Shown: positions 50,341 through 61,018 of the stretch, piece by piece
Numbering within the stretch: the first letter of the stretch is position 1
How the letters are laid out: every line of letters starts with the position of its first letter
Made by a program: the position numbers and the translations under genes
NCBI GenBank assembly: GCA_002238965.1
Contig: MPNJ01000006.1
Location: 183,651 to 247,650 of the forward strand
Reading direction: 5' to 3'
Length of the DNA stretch: 64,000 nucleotides
Origin: Nitrospinae bacterium bin107
GTDB lineage: Bacteria; UBA8248
Notes under the pieces: generated by a model
The model's database searches: none
What the model was told of the DNA's origin: nothing
The model's input: the letters and a program-made list of their open reading frames with translations, nothing else

Positions 50341-51531
50341 ATGGCTTCTGCAAAAGATTTTCCCCGCTACCCGAAAACCGAATACGCGCGCCGCTACCGC
50401 GAAATCAGAAAAAGGATGCGCGCGCGGGGAATCGACGTCCTCATCTTCTATGGGGATTCGGGGATGCAGGGCGGCAACCAGGCCAACCTCAAATACGTCA
50501 CGAACTACAAGGACCCGGTGAGCAGTTTCTTCGTCTTTCCGCTCAAGGGCGCGCCCGCCCTTTTCATCTCGAACCGGCTCTATCTCCCCTATGCCAAGAA
50601 GATGAGCATCATCGCGAAGACAGAGGCCGTGGACTACGAGCCGGGGCTCAAGGTCGAGGGACGCATCCGCGAATTGGGGCTTGCGAAAGGAACCATCGGC
50701 CTGGTCGGCTTTCGCGGCATTCTGCCCGTGTCCATGCCGTTCAGCGTGGTGGATCACTGGCGTAAAGCTCTTAAAGGTGCGAGCTTTACGGACGCCTCGG
50801 ACATTCTCGCCGAAGTCCGGCTCATCAAGAGCCGTGAGGAAATCAAGTGGTTCCGGCGCGGCGCGGCTCTTACGGACATGGCCTTCGAGGCTCTGGATAA
50901 AAAAGCAAAGACAGGCATGAGCGAGTTCGAACTCGCCGCCACCATCTCCGGCGCATACGTGCCCAAAGGCGGGAGCCCACAGCTCATTTTCGTGGGTTCG
51001 ACCTCCATGGCGAGGCCGCAGCTAATCTTCCCGAACCAGTTCCCATCGCACCGCAAGATAAGAAAAGGCGATATCGTGCTGACGGAACTATCCGCCGATT
51101 ACGAAATGCACCCCGGCCAGGCGCACCGGCCCATCTCCGTCGGCGTGGAACCGACGCCCATCTACCGGAAACTCTACGAGGTTGGCGTTGAGGCCTACGA
51201 GCGGATATTGAACGCGCTCAAGCCGGGCAACACGCACGAGGACATCAAGCGCGCAGGCTCCATCATCGAGGAGGAGGGCTTCACAACCTTCGACACCACT
51301 TTCCACGGCTGGGGACTGCTCATCGAAAACCCCCGCGTCGACGTGGGTGCCACCATCCTCAAGCGTCCGCAGAACGAGATCACTTTTCAGGAAGGCATGC
51401 TCATGGTGATTCAACCCAACGTCTGCACGGCGGACGGTAAGCGCGGTCTTCAGGTGGGGAACCTCGTGGAAGTCACCAAGACCGGCGCGCACGCCCTCCA
51501 GAAATATCCCATGAAGTTCATGCGCATATAA
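50341..51531 (+). CDS. M24 (pita-bread fold) peptidase-like protein lacking canonical metal ligands
   Basis: A 396-residue protein with a creatinase-type N-terminal domain (YRKRMRARGIDVLIFYGDS-like region) and an M24 C-terminal domain beginning RLIKSREEIKWFRRGAALTD. The five usual metal ligands (D, D, H, E, E) appear as Glu249, a non-Asp near His262, His322, Gln358 (VIQPN for IEP) and Gln371, so a normal dinuclear site is unlikely. Like creatinase, which uses this fold without metal, it may hydrolyse a C-N bond in a small molecule. It follows the LLM gene, so both may act on the ligand of the adjacent binding protein (inference). Confidence 0.8.
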   Translation: MASAKDFPRYPKTEYARRYREIRKRMRARGIDVLIFYGDSGMQGGNQANLKYVTNYKDPVSSFFVFPLKGAPALFISNRLYLPYAKKMSIIAKTEAVDYEPGLKVEGRIRELGLAKGTIGLVGFRGILPVSMPFSVVDHWRKALKGASFTDASDILAEVRLIKSREEIKWFRRGAALTDMAFEALDKKAKTGMSEFELAATISGAYVPKGGSPQLIFVGSTSMARPQLIFPNQFPSHRKIRKGDIVLTELSADYEMHPGQAHRPISVGVEPTPIYRKLYEVGVEAYERILNALKPGNTHEDIKRAGSIIEEEGFTTFDTTFHGWGLLIENPRVDVGATILKRPQNEITFQEGMLMVIQPNVCTADGKRGLQVGNLVEVTKTGAHALQKYPMKFMRI

Positions 51532-51569
51532 AAAGCCGCCCCGCTGGCTCATCCTGCGGGGCGACTTTT
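51531..51569. terminator. Bidirectional rho-independent terminator
   Basis: Arms AAAAGCCGCCCCGC and GCGGGGCGACTTTT form an A/T-flanked stem between the convergent M24 and TPR genes. Confidence 0.85.
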
Positions 51570-51582
51570 ATGATCAGGAGAA

Positions 51583-52026
51583 TCAGTTTGCCGGCATAGC
51601 CGCGATCTGCTTGCCAAGGTCTTCGGCGAGGGGAGAACCCAGGCTTTTCAACTTTTGTAAATCCGCCAGTGCAGCCGCCTTGTTTCCGGCCATGACGTGG
51701 GCGACGCCCCTGTATTCGAGAGCAGGCGCGTAGTCGGGCTTGATGGAGAGCGCCTTGTTGTAGGCGGCAATGGCCTCTTTCGCCTTGCCCATCTTCCTCA
51801 AAGAATAGCCCAGCATGTTGAAGGCCTTGTAATGCTGCCCGTCTTCTTCGATTACTTTACGGAAAAGGGTTACTGCCTCCCCCCATTTGCCCTGCCGCGC
51901 CTTTTCCTCTCCTTGCGCATAATTCTGTCCGGCCATCTCGGGTTTGGGATCCCCCGCCGGATGAGAGGGCGCCGCCAGAGCGAGCGAAATCACAACCGCA
52001 AAAATAACGAGAGAAATAATTTTCAT
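51583..52026 (-). CDS. Small exported TPR-repeat protein
   Basis: A 147-residue protein with a Sec signal peptide (ISLVIFAVVISLALAAPSHPA) and about three tetratricopeptide units (ARQGKWGEAVTLFRKVIEED; YKAFNMLGYSLRKMGKAKEA; YAPALEYRGVAHVMAGNKAA). TPRs mediate protein contacts; partner unknown. The ATG at 52026 follows AGGAG at 9 nt. It stands alone between the terminators of the M24 gene and the ATPase operon. Confidence 0.82.
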   Translation of the reverse strand: MKIISLVIFAVVISLALAAPSHPAGDPKPEMAGQNYAQGEEKARQGKWGEAVTLFRKVIEEDGQHYKAFNMLGYSLRKMGKAKEAIAAYNKALSIKPDYAPALEYRGVAHVMAGNKAAALADLQKLKSLGSPLAEDLGKQIAAMPAN

Positions 52027-52135
52027 GACATCATCTCCTGGAAACGAAACTTCCATTTTCAGACGGCATATTTTGATCGGTTGTACTTATCGATCAATCA
52101 GATCGATACATGAATTTCGGCCTCATGTATACGGC

Positions 52136-52182
52136 AAAAAAAGAGGGCTGTCATTCACCCTTTCGGGTAAGCAACAGCCCCC
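52136..52182 (-). terminator. Rho-independent terminator of the ATP synthase operon
   Basis: Minus strand: GGGCTGT...ACAGCCC with an inner CTTACCC-GAAA-GGGTGAA stem-loop, followed by a T-run, 15 nt after the atpC stop. Confidence 0.9.
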
Positions 52183-52196
52183 AAGCGAAATGCCCG

Positions 52197-52607
52197 TTAG
52201 TTATTGAGGCCGCTTTGGTTCGCCACGGAAATGCGGGTGATGGCGCGCTTCAAGGACAACTCGGCGCGATCGAAATCGAGTTCTTCCTCGCTCTTCTGGC
52301 CCCCCATGCGCTCCTGCGCGCGCTGGCGCGATTCCTGCGCACGCGCAGCGTCGATGTCTTCGGCTCGCTCGGCGCTCTCCGCCAGGATGGTTATCTTGTC
52401 GGGACCCACCTCGGCGTATCCGTCGATGATCGAGATGAAATACCGCGCGCTGCCCGTGCGGTAGCTGAGCACGCCGACGCCGAGCTGGCACAGATAGGGC
52501 GTGTGCTGGGGCAATACGCCGAACTCGCCGTAAAACCCCGGAGCCGTCACCTCGTCCACCTCGGCGGAGACGAGCTTTCGCTCGGGCGTTACGATGTCGA
52601 GCATCAT
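52197..52607 (-). CDS. atpC: F-type ATP synthase epsilon subunit
   Basis: A 136-residue epsilon subunit: MMLDIVTPERKLVSAEVDEVTAPGFYGEFGVLPQHTPYL is the N-terminal beta-sandwich region (in part), ISIIDGYAEVGPDKITILAE its end, and a C-terminal helical hairpin AQESRQRAQERMGG follows. It couples the rotor to F1 and can inhibit hydrolysis. The ATG at 52607 is chosen for the family N-terminus and nearby GAAGG; an ATG five codons earlier (52622) is 4 nt after the atpD stop and also possible. Last gene of the operon, followed by a strong terminator. Confidence 0.92.
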   Translation of the reverse strand: MMLDIVTPERKLVSAEVDEVTAPGFYGEFGVLPQHTPYLCQLGVGVLSYRTGSARYFISIIDGYAEVGPDKITILAESAERAEDIDAARAQESRQRAQERMGGQKSEEELDFDRAELSLKRAITRISVANQSGLNN

Positions 52608-52626
52608 CTTGCCTTCAACCATTCTC

Positions 52627-54087
<1,461 letters not shown>

Positions 54088-54134
54088 TCATCGAGCGGCT
54101 CTGTTCGGGGATGTATTCTCTGATCCGTAATCCT

Positions 54135-55016
54135 CTACGCCAACGCATCGGCCCCGGCCACCACTTCGAGCAACTCCGTGGTGATCGAAGCCTGGCGTAC
54201 ACGGTTCATCTGCAACGTCAGCGTCCCTATCATCTCCTCGGCGTTTCTGGACGCGTTGTCCATTGCCGTCATTCGGGCGCCGAACTCGCTCGCCTCCGCA
54301 TCGAGGAGCGACCTGTAGATCTGCACCCGCACGTGTCTCGGCAAGATGCTGTCCAGCACGCCCTCCATCGAGGGCTCGTAAATGTATTCCGCCGCCACGG
54401 GCTCGCCTTGCTCGTCGATAGACTCGGGCACCGGGGGGGCCAGGGGCAGAAGACGCGAGAGCCTCGGGTTCTGGCTCAGAATCGTGCGAAATTCCGTGGT
54501 GATGATGTGGACCTCATCGAAGCCCTCTTCAAGATACGCCTTGGTCAAGATTTCGGCTAATTTTGCGGCGAGAGCAAAGTCAATCTTCCCGTAGACATCG
54601 GTGAACTGCTCCTTGAACCCAAATTCCCGTCGCGCGAGGAAATCACGGCCCTTGCGGCCCACGACGATTATCTCTGTCTCTTTACCTTCTTCCTCGCGCT
54701 TTCTCAGGAACTGAAATGCCTGACGAAGCAAATTGGTGTTGTAGCCGCCGCAAAGACCCTTGTCCGAGGTGATGACGAGAAGAAGCACCCTGTCGTCCTT
54801 CATATCGTCGCGTAGAAGGGGGTGCGTGTCCGCCGAGACTTTCGCGGCCAGCGAATTCACCAGCTCTTCAATCTTCTCGCTGTAGGGCCGGGCGCTCTCG
54901 ATGCGCTCCTGCGCTCTCCGCACCTTTGAAGCAGCCACGAGCTTCATCGCTCTCGTGATCTGCTGGGTGTTCTTTACGCTGCGTATGCGGCGCTTATAAT
55001 CTCTGGTAGAGGCCAT
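54135..55016 (-). CDS. atpG: F-type ATP synthase gamma subunit
   Basis: A 293-residue gamma subunit, the central stalk that turns inside F1. It opens with DYKRRIRSVKNTQQITRAMKLVAASK, has VITSDKGLCGGYNTNLLR in the middle and ends SRNAEEMIGTLTLQMNRVRQASITTELLEVVAG, the conserved terminal helix. Length is normal. It starts 8 nt after atpA and is followed by an 86-nt gap to atpD, the longest gap in the operon. Confidence 0.96.
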   Translation of the reverse strand: MASTRDYKRRIRSVKNTQQITRAMKLVAASKVRRAQERIESARPYSEKIEELVNSLAAKVSADTHPLLRDDMKDDRVLLLVITSDKGLCGGYNTNLLRQAFQFLRKREEEGKETEIIVVGRKGRDFLARREFGFKEQFTDVYGKIDFALAAKLAEILTKAYLEEGFDEVHIITTEFRTILSQNPRLSRLLPLAPPVPESIDEQGEPVAAEYIYEPSMEGVLDSILPRHVRVQIYRSLLDAEASEFGARMTAMDNASRNAEEMIGTLTLQMNRVRQASITTELLEVVAGADALA

Positions 55017-55023
55017 TTTTCAC

Positions 55024-56565
55024 CTATTCCGCCGCGGCAGCCGCCGCTTCGGGCTCCGCAGTCTGGAGCGTCTTCATGAATTCCTCACACGCGGCCCGCA
55101 AGCCCTCGGTGATCTCGTCGGTCAACTCGCGCTTTTCAATCAAATCGTTCACCAGCTGCGAGTGACTCGTCTCCATATAGGTCAGGAAGTCGTTGTTCAC
55201 TTTTTCAATTTCATCGATTTCCACGTTATCGAGATAGCCCTGCGTGCCCAGGAAGATTGACATGGTCTGGCGGTGTACTATCTCGGGCGCATACTGGGGC
55301 TGTTTGAGCAGTTCCGTCAGGCGTGAACCACGGGCCAACTGCGCTTGCGTGGCCGCGTCGAGTTCGGAGCCGAACTGCGCGAAAGCCGCCATCTCGCGAT
55401 ACTGCGCCAAATCGAGGCGCAAGGTGCCGGCCACCTTTTTCATCGCCCTGTTCTGTGCGGCGCCTCCCACACGGGAGACGGAAAGACCCACGTTGATAGC
55501 GGGCCGGATGCCCGAGTGGAACAGGGCGGATTCGAGATAAATCTGCCCGTCGGTGATGGAGATCACGTTCGTCGGGATATAGGCCGACACGTCACCCGCC
55601 TGCGTCTCGATAATGGGCAGGGCCGTGAGCGAACCACCGCCCAAGTCGTCGTTCAGCTTGGCCGCGCGCTCCAGAAGACGCGAATGCAGGTAGAAGACAT
55701 CTCCGGGATAGGCCTCGCGGCCCGGCGGGCGCCTGAGCATGAGAGAAAGCTGGCGATAGGCCGCTGCCTGTTTCGAAAGGTCGTCATAGATAATCAGCGC
55801 GTGCATGCCGTTGTCGCGGAAATATTCGCCGATAGCGCATCCTGCATACGGGGAAATGTACTGCAGGGGCGCCGGGTCTGACGCCGTGGCCGCCACGACG
55901 ACGGTGTAGTCCATCGCGCCGTATTCCTCAAGCGTGCTCACCACCTGCGCGAGCGTGGAACGTTTTTGGCCGGTGCAGACGTAGATGCAATACACATCGG
56001 TGTTTTTCTGGTTGATGATGGCGTCGATCGCGATAGCGGTCTTGCCGGTCTGCCTGTCGCCGATGATGAGTTCGCGTTGCCCGCGGCCAATCGGCACCAT
56101 ACCGTCAATCGCCTTGATGCCGGTCTGCAAAGGCTCTTTCACGGGCTGGCGCTCCACCACGCCGGGGGCGATAACCTCAAGGTTTTGGGTATCATCGGTC
56201 TCGATGGGGCCTTTTCCGTCGATGGGCTGGCCCAGCGCGTTCACGACCCGTCCGGCCAGCGCCTTGCCGACGGGCACCTCGACAATTCGGCCCGTACGCC
56301 GGACCTCGTCACCCTCCTTGATGGCGCGGTCATCGCCCAAGAGTACGACGCCGACATTGTCGGTTTCGAGATTGAGCGCCATCCCAAATAAATCTCCGGG
56401 GAAGGCTACCAACTCACCGGCCATGCACTTCTCGAGACCATAGACGCGGGCGATACCGTCGCCCACCGAAATGACGCTGCCGGTCTCGGCGAGTTCGACC
56501 GAGGCGTCGAAACCCTCGATTTGTTTCTGAATGATCTGGCTGATTTCTTCGGCGCGAATCTGCAT
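55024..56565 (-). CDS. atpA: F-type ATP synthase alpha subunit
   Basis: A 513-residue alpha subunit with Walker A GDRQTGKT (169-176), [47 protein letters not shown] and [27 protein letters not shown] C-terminal region. It forms the non-catalytic nucleotide sites of F1. The ATG at 56565 ([10 protein letters not shown]) is used because GGGGGC precedes it and it matches the family; in-frame codons up to 56607 overlap the atpH end. Confidence 0.97.
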   Translation of the reverse strand: MQIRAEEISQIIQKQIEGFDASVELAETGSVISVGDGIARVYGLEKCMAGELVAFPGDLFGMALNLETDNVGVVLLGDDRAIKEGDEVRRTGRIVEVPVGKALAGRVVNALGQPIDGKGPIETDDTQNLEVIAPGVVERQPVKEPLQTGIKAIDGMVPIGRGQRELIIGDRQTGKTAIAIDAIINQKNTDVYCIYVCTGQKRSTLAQVVSTLEEYGAMDYTVVVAATASDPAPLQYISPYAGCAIGEYFRDNGMHALIIYDDLSKQAAAYRQLSLMLRRPPGREAYPGDVFYLHSRLLERAAKLNDDLGGGSLTALPIIETQAGDVSAYIPTNVISITDGQIYLESALFHSGIRPAINVGLSVSRVGGAAQNRAMKKVAGTLRLDLAQYREMAAFAQFGSELDAATQAQLARGSRLTELLKQPQYAPEIVHRQTMSIFLGTQGYLDNVEIDEIEKVNNDFLTYMETSHSQLVNDLIEKRELTDEITEGLRAACEEFMKTLQTAEPEAAAAAAE

Positions 56566-56603
56566 GGATTGCCCCCTTGATCCTTCAATTTGTTCTTGGA
56601 GTA

Positions 56604-57146
56604 TCAACTCGTAATCAACGTTTTCCTTAAATTGCGTAGCTGGTTCTTGATGCTGCCGTCCATAATGACGCCGCCAACGCGACAGACCAGCCCGCCAATC
56701 AGTGTCTCGTCCGTCTCCACTCCCATGAGTACCTCACGGCCCGTAATCTCGGAGAGCTTTTCGCGGAGACCCTCAATGGCCTCTGCATCCAGGTCGTAAG
56801 CCGCCTTCACTTGTGCGCGAACCCGGCCGCGTCTCTCATCCGCAAGTTGCTGGTAACTGTGCGCCATATCGGAGAGTTCGCCGATGCGGTCTTTCTCGGC
56901 CACCACACGCACGAAATTGCGCAACAACTCGTTTGCGCCCGATGCGGCCATAATCTCATCGAGTATCTTCACCCGCTCAGCGCGCGCGAATCGTGGATTG
57001 AGCAAAACGCGCCGCAACTCCAGATTTCCCTGGAACTCGCCCGCTATCTCCGACAGCGCTTCTCCGGTTTCATCCAGAACGCTACGGCTCTCGGCAATGT
57101 CCACCAACGCACGCGCATAGCGGCGCGGCGCCTCGCCACCAATCAC
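56604..57146 (-). CDS. atpH: F-type ATP synthase delta subunit
   Basis: A 180-residue delta (OSCP) subunit: [20 protein letters not shown] at the start, [22 protein letters not shown] in the middle, and [24 protein letters not shown] near the C-terminus. It joins the peripheral stalk to the alpha subunits. The GTG start overlaps the TGA of atpF (GTGA), showing translational coupling. Confidence 0.94.
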   Translation of the reverse strand: MIGGEAPRRYARALVDIAESRSVLDETGEALSEIAGEFQGNLELRRVLLNPRFARAERVKILDEIMAASGANELLRNFVRVVAEKDRIGELSDMAHSYQQLADERRGRVRAQVKAAYDLDAEAIEGLREKLSEITGREVLMGVETDETLIGGLVCRVGGVIMDGSIKNQLRNLRKTLITS

Positions 57147-57745
57147 AGCGATCCTCCGTTTCTATCGTTGAGCTTGGCGAGATAGTTTTCGACGAATCTT
57201 TCTTGATCCGCCTCGCCCAACTCTTTTTTGAGCATCTCTTCTGCCAGGTTCAACGCCAGACTCGCCGCCTGATTCTGTAGATCCGCGCGCGCCTTGGAAG
57301 CCTCGAGCTCGATGGTCGTTCTCGTCTGCTCGAGCAGGCGCTGCGCCTGATTCTCCTGTTCTTCTTCCAGTCTCTCCTGCATCGCGGTGCGCTCTTTCTT
57401 ACCCTGCTCACGAACGCGCACGAGTTCGGCTTCCAGATCGGCCACCTTGGAACGTTGCTCGGCAAGCTCTTTTTCCGCCTCCTCGCGGGCCGCCCGGGAT
57501 TCCTCGAGCGCCTTGCGTATTCCCTCTCTTCTGTCCTTGAGGAAGTTCCTGATGGGGTGATACGCGACCTTGTAGAGAATGCCCACGACGATGAGCGTGT
57601 TGACGATCTTGAAGAGTTCCTCGGTGAAGCTGAACGCCTTGGCGTGCGCTCCGGCCTCCGCGGCCAGTACCCATTCCGCAGAAAGCAGGGCCGCCACAAG
57701 AACCAGAAGGCCCGAAAGGCTGCTGAATTTTTTCTCTGAAAGCAC
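57143..57745 (-). CDS. atpF: F-type ATP synthase b subunit
   Basis: A 200-residue b subunit with a hydrophobic N-terminal stretch (LSGLLVLVAALLSAEWVLAAE) followed by a second hydrophobic segment FKIVNTLIVVGILYKV and a long charged coiled coil rich in Glu/Arg/Gln (EEAEKELAEQRSKVADLEAE...). The first stretch looks like a signal peptide, as in some deltaproteobacterial b subunits, and the second is the membrane anchor. GTG start. It forms the peripheral stalk with the b' protein encoded just upstream. Confidence 0.92.
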   Translation of the reverse strand: MLSEKKFSSLSGLLVLVAALLSAEWVLAAEAGAHAKAFSFTEELFKIVNTLIVVGILYKVAYHPIRNFLKDRREGIRKALEESRAAREEAEKELAEQRSKVADLEAELVRVREQGKKERTAMQERLEEEQENQAQRLLEQTRTTIELEASKARADLQNQAASLALNLAEEMLKKELGEADQERFVENYLAKLNDRNGGSL

Positions 57746-57760
57746 GGCTTGTCGAATCCT

Positions 57761-58339
57761 CTATGCGATGCTGCGGCCCGCAAGCCTCGTGGCGATTTCA
57801 CCCGCCAGCCGGCTGGCGCTACTCTCGAGTTCGGAAGCCGCCTGTTTCGCCTGCGCCGCGATGGACTGACGCGTTTCCTCTATCTCACGGTTCGTTCGCT
57901 CGCGAACCCCATCGAGGCGATTGCGGGTCGCTTCTGTCATCTCCTGCTGGAGCGCGATGAGGGCTTCCGTATTCTCGCGCTGAATCTCCGCCAGGGCGTC
58001 CTCGTACTGGCTGATGTAGCCCGCCGCCTCGCTCTTGTCGCGCTCGGCAGTTTCGAGGTCGCCGGTGATCTGCGCGTCACGCGATTCCATGTGACTCAGC
58101 AGTGGTTTAATCAGTATCTTGTTGAGGACGATCAACAGGATCAGGAAGTTGGTCCACTGAATCAGGATGACGATCGGATTGATGACGAGGGCGCCGCTTC
58201 CCACGTTGAAGCTCGCGAGCCATGCGCCGAAACCGCTCGTGGGGGCGCTCGCAGCCCAGGATATGGACGGCGCGGCCAGTAGCATGAGAATCGGCGTCAG
58301 GCCGAATACGAATCGTTTCAAACGGAAAAGGCGGACCAT
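57761..58339 (-). CDS. F-type ATP synthase b' subunit
   Basis: A 192-residue second b-type subunit: an N-terminal signal-like helix (FVFGLTPILMLLAAPSISWAA), a membrane anchor (VILIQWTNFLILLIVLNKILI, with the KPLLSHMESRD turn that follows) and a long coiled coil (RDKSEAAGYISQYEDALAEI...). b and b' form a heterodimeric stalk in photosynthetic and many deltaproteobacterial ATPases. AGAGGAAACG precedes the ATG at 58339. First gene of the operon; no a (atpB) or c (atpE) gene lies upstream, where an unrelated gene diverges. Confidence 0.9.
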   Translation of the reverse strand: MVRLFRLKRFVFGLTPILMLLAAPSISWAASAPTSGFGAWLASFNVGSGALVINPIVILIQWTNFLILLIVLNKILIKPLLSHMESRDAQITGDLETAERDKSEAAGYISQYEDALAEIQRENTEALIALQQEMTEATRNRLDGVRERTNREIEETRQSIAAQAKQAASELESSASRLAGEIATRLAGRSIA

Positions 58340-58483
58340 CGTTTCCTCTGCATCATGCCCTATAGGGCACAAACCCATCCCAAGGAGATTCGGGCGCTTC
58401 CACGAAAAACCGTCGGGGAATGGCGTATGAAATCGTATGGTTTTCAAGGGCATGGCTTGATGACCTGCCCCGAAAAACGCTTA

Positions 58484-58512
58484 AAACTACCCACAGCCAT
58501 GGTCGAAGTCAA
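58484..58512 (-). promoter_or_regulatory. Possible promoter of the ATP synthase operon
   Basis: Minus strand TTGACT, a 17-bp spacer and TAGTTT, about 145 bp before the b' start, in the 323-bp gap 58340-58662. The -10 match is weak. Nothing else is recognised in this gap. Confidence 0.35.
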
Positions 58513-58662
58513 GCCCCGGAGGAATTTTTTACAACTTCCTGTATTCAGGGTGTTCGGCCTTCGTTCTCCGGTACGCTACACCTCCTCGCGCCAGGGGATT
58601 TGTGCTATTTTCCAAACAATCCCGAAACTCCCGTATCGCCTGCCTCATTCATGGAGATAGCA

Positions 58663-59655
58663 ATGAAATTCGTTACTTTCGAAATCGCCACCCCTCTCGG
58701 AAACGTCCCCCGTGTCGGCGCTCTGGCTGAAGGTGCGGGCGATCCAATCGCCCTGGACCTCGCCCACGGCTACGCCGCGCTCCTGCAGGAAGAAGGTGCT
58801 GAGCCTCGTTTTCTTGAATACGCAGACTTCAGGCTTCCCCAGGATATGTGCGAATTGATGGCGGGCGGGGAACCATCCCTCCAAGCCGCCCGGGCGGCGC
58901 AGGAATACATTCTGGCGAACCCTGCCAGACGCGGGCCGGATGGAGAGCAAATTACCTTCTCCCTTCAAGAGGTTCGTTTGCGCGCACCGGTGCCCTGGCC
59001 TGTCACGTTTCGCGATTTTCTGATCCACGAAGGACACAAAGCCGCGGGCGCGCGCCGCAGAAACACTGCCATCGATCCCACCTGGTACGAGCTTCCTTCC
59101 TGCTACAAGGGAAACCGCCTGACTATCATCGGCCCGGATGACGAACTCAAATGGCCTCACTACACCAAAAAACTCGACTATGAACTCGAACTCGCCATGT
59201 TCATCGGAAAGCGCGGCAAGGACATCTCACAGGAAAACGCCATGGATCACGTATTCGGCTTCAGCGTTCTGAATGATTTCAGCGCGCGCGACATCCAGAT
59301 TGAGGAGATGAAAAACTGGCTAGGGCCCCACAAGGGCAAGGATTTCGGCACGGCGATCGGCCCTTGCGTAGTCACGACGGATGAATTCGACCCCACCGAC
59401 GCGGTGATGATCGCCCGCGTCAACGGTGAGGAATGGAGCCGGGGCAACGCGGGCGACGCCTACTATTCATGGAACAAGATGATCGAGTACGCCTCGATGG
59501 AGGAAGAACTCGTTCCGGGAGAGATGTTCGGCTCTGGCACCGTTGCCACTGGATGCGGGGCGGATCTTGATAAATGGATTAAACCGGGAGACGTCATTGA
59601 ACTTGAAATCGAGGGAATCGGCGTCCTGCAAAACAAGATTGTGAGAGAGACTTAA
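58663..59655 (+). CDS. Fumarylacetoacetate hydrolase family protein (copy 2)
   Basis: A 330-residue FAH-fold enzyme: HEGHKAAGARRR and WYELPSCYKGNRLTI, metal motif DYELELAMFIGKRG (Glu-x-Glu), FSVLNDFSARDIQIEEM (Asp), FGTAIGPCVVTTDE and FGSGTVATGCGADL. This ACKG...DFGTAIGP layout matches FAA-type hydrolases of aromatic or keto-acid degradation. It differs clearly from copy 1 at 38773. GGAG stands 7 nt before the ATG at 58663. The 3' end overlaps the DUF1643 gene by 4 nt tail to tail. Confidence 0.9.
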   Translation: MKFVTFEIATPLGNVPRVGALAEGAGDPIALDLAHGYAALLQEEGAEPRFLEYADFRLPQDMCELMAGGEPSLQAARAAQEYILANPARRGPDGEQITFSLQEVRLRAPVPWPVTFRDFLIHEGHKAAGARRRNTAIDPTWYELPSCYKGNRLTIIGPDDELKWPHYTKKLDYELELAMFIGKRGKDISQENAMDHVFGFSVLNDFSARDIQIEEMKNWLGPHKGKDFGTAIGPCVVTTDEFDPTDAVMIARVNGEEWSRGNAGDAYYSWNKMIEYASMEEELVPGEMFGSGTVATGCGADLDKWIKPGDVIELEIEGIGVLQNKIVRET

Positions 59656-60176
59656 AGACCGGGTGGCCATTCGCGCAACACAAGCTCCCCGTTCCACATG
59701 AGACCATGCCGGGGGTAGCCTAGTTTTGTCGGAGGCCCCAGGGCGCGGACGCAGGTTCCCTCCAGCAGGCGTGAGACCTGTGCGATTCTTCTCTCGTATT
59801 TCTCGGTGTCGACGCCGTTGGGGTTTCCCCAGGCGGCCAGCACAACGTCCGCGCCTTGGAGGCTCCTCCTTATCCAGGCACCGTTCTCTCGCCCCACCAT
59901 CACCCGGCAGGGATGTGCGTTCAGTTCTTCGGGGTATGGAGAGCGAAGCGCAAAGAGGTTTACGTACCGGATGCGGCAGAATTTGTTCTTGCGCGCCCAG
60001 GCCTCCACTTTCCCCACTGTGGGGTCACTCCTGTCCGCAGATGCTGTGGATGGGTTCTTGAGAATAACTGTGAGCACTCCAGCAGGCTTCTCCGCAATCC
60101 GCACCTCCAGAAAATAGCGATACCGCCCGTATCGCCGGGGTGCGCAAGTCGTAACCTCCCTCACTTTTTGCACCAT
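59652..60176 (-). CDS. DUF1643 domain protein
   Basis: A 174-residue protein with the DUF1643 pattern: LTVILKNPSTASADRSDPTVGKVE, IRYVNLFALRSPYPEEL, ADVVLAAWGNPNG and RALGPPTKLGYPRHGLM. The family is of unknown biochemical function and is often found on phages and mobile DNA. No signal peptide. GGAAGG lies upstream of the ATG. It stands between two metabolic genes, with no clear partner. Confidence 0.85.
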   Translation of the reverse strand: MVQKVREVTTCAPRRYGRYRYFLEVRIAEKPAGVLTVILKNPSTASADRSDPTVGKVEAWARKNKFCRIRYVNLFALRSPYPEELNAHPCRVMVGRENGAWIRRSLQGADVVLAAWGNPNGVDTEKYERRIAQVSRLLEGTCVRALGPPTKLGYPRHGLMWNGELVLREWPPGL

Positions 60177-60240
60177 GCTTTTCCTTCCCGCCTAAAGAGC
60201 CATACAATGCCCGCCCGGTCACACAGATGAAAGGACGGCC

Positions 60241-61017
60241 ATGCCATACGAAAACCTATTGTATGAAGTCGAAGGGCCACTCGCCCTTATCACCATCAAC
60301 CGCCCCGAGCGGCATAATGCCATATCCCTGGCCACGCTGGACGATCTCCACGCCGCAATCGCCGATGCGGCGGCGGATGAAGCCGTCCGCGTCATCGCCA
60401 TCACCGGAGCGGGCGAAAAGGCGTTCGCCTCAGGCTCGGACTTGAAGGAAGTCGAGCACCGAAACCTCGCCATTGCACTCACCCCGCTTGTGCAAGGGGT
60501 GGCGGAGCGACTGGAGAGAACGCCCAAGGCGACAATCGCGGCGATCAACGGCTATTGCATGGGCGGTGGACTCGAGGTGGCGCTCGGCTGTGATTTGCGT
60601 ATCGCGACACCTGCCTCGAAATTCGCCACGCCGGAGGGTAGAATCGGCATCATCCCGGGCGGCGGCGCCACGCAGCGCCTGCCCCGCCTCATCGGGCGCG
60701 CCTGGGCGATGGAGATGCTCCTGATGGGGGAGACCATCGATGCGAAACATGCACTCGAAATCGGCCTCATCACCCGGCTGGTCGAGCCGGATGAACTTAT
60801 GCCCACCGTCAGGAAAATGGCCGAAAAACTCGCGGCCTACGCGCCATTCGTGCCCCAGTTCATGAAGGCCATGGTGCACTACGGCATGGAGGGCAGCATG
60901 ACGGCGGGTCTGGCGCTTGAGAAATTCGCCCAGGGTGCGCTCTGCGAGACCGAGGACAAGGCGGAGGGCCTGCGCGCCTTCATGGAGAAGAGGAAGCCCG
61001 AATGGAAGGGCCGATGA
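60241..61017 (+). CDS. Enoyl-CoA hydratase/isomerase family protein
   Basis: A 258-residue crotonase: ITINRPERHNAISLATLDDL, GEKAFASGSDLKEVEH (first oxyanion loop), AAINGYCMGGGLEVALGCDLRIAT and PEGRIGIIPGGGATQRLPRLIG (second region; the final turn of each site is intact). The first catalytic Glu/Asp position is not firmly assigned by eye. It probably hydrates or isomerises an enoyl-CoA. AAGGACGGCC precedes the ATG, a weak site. A VOC gene overlaps the end region. Confidence 0.9.
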   Translation: MPYENLLYEVEGPLALITINRPERHNAISLATLDDLHAAIADAAADEAVRVIAITGAGEKAFASGSDLKEVEHRNLAIALTPLVQGVAERLERTPKATIAAINGYCMGGGLEVALGCDLRIATPASKFATPEGRIGIIPGGGATQRLPRLIGRAWAMEMLLMGETIDAKHALEIGLITRLVEPDELMPTVRKMAEKLAAYAPFVPQFMKAMVHYGMEGSMTAGLALEKFAQGALCETEDKAEGLRAFMEKRKPEWKGR

Positions 61018-61018
61018 G

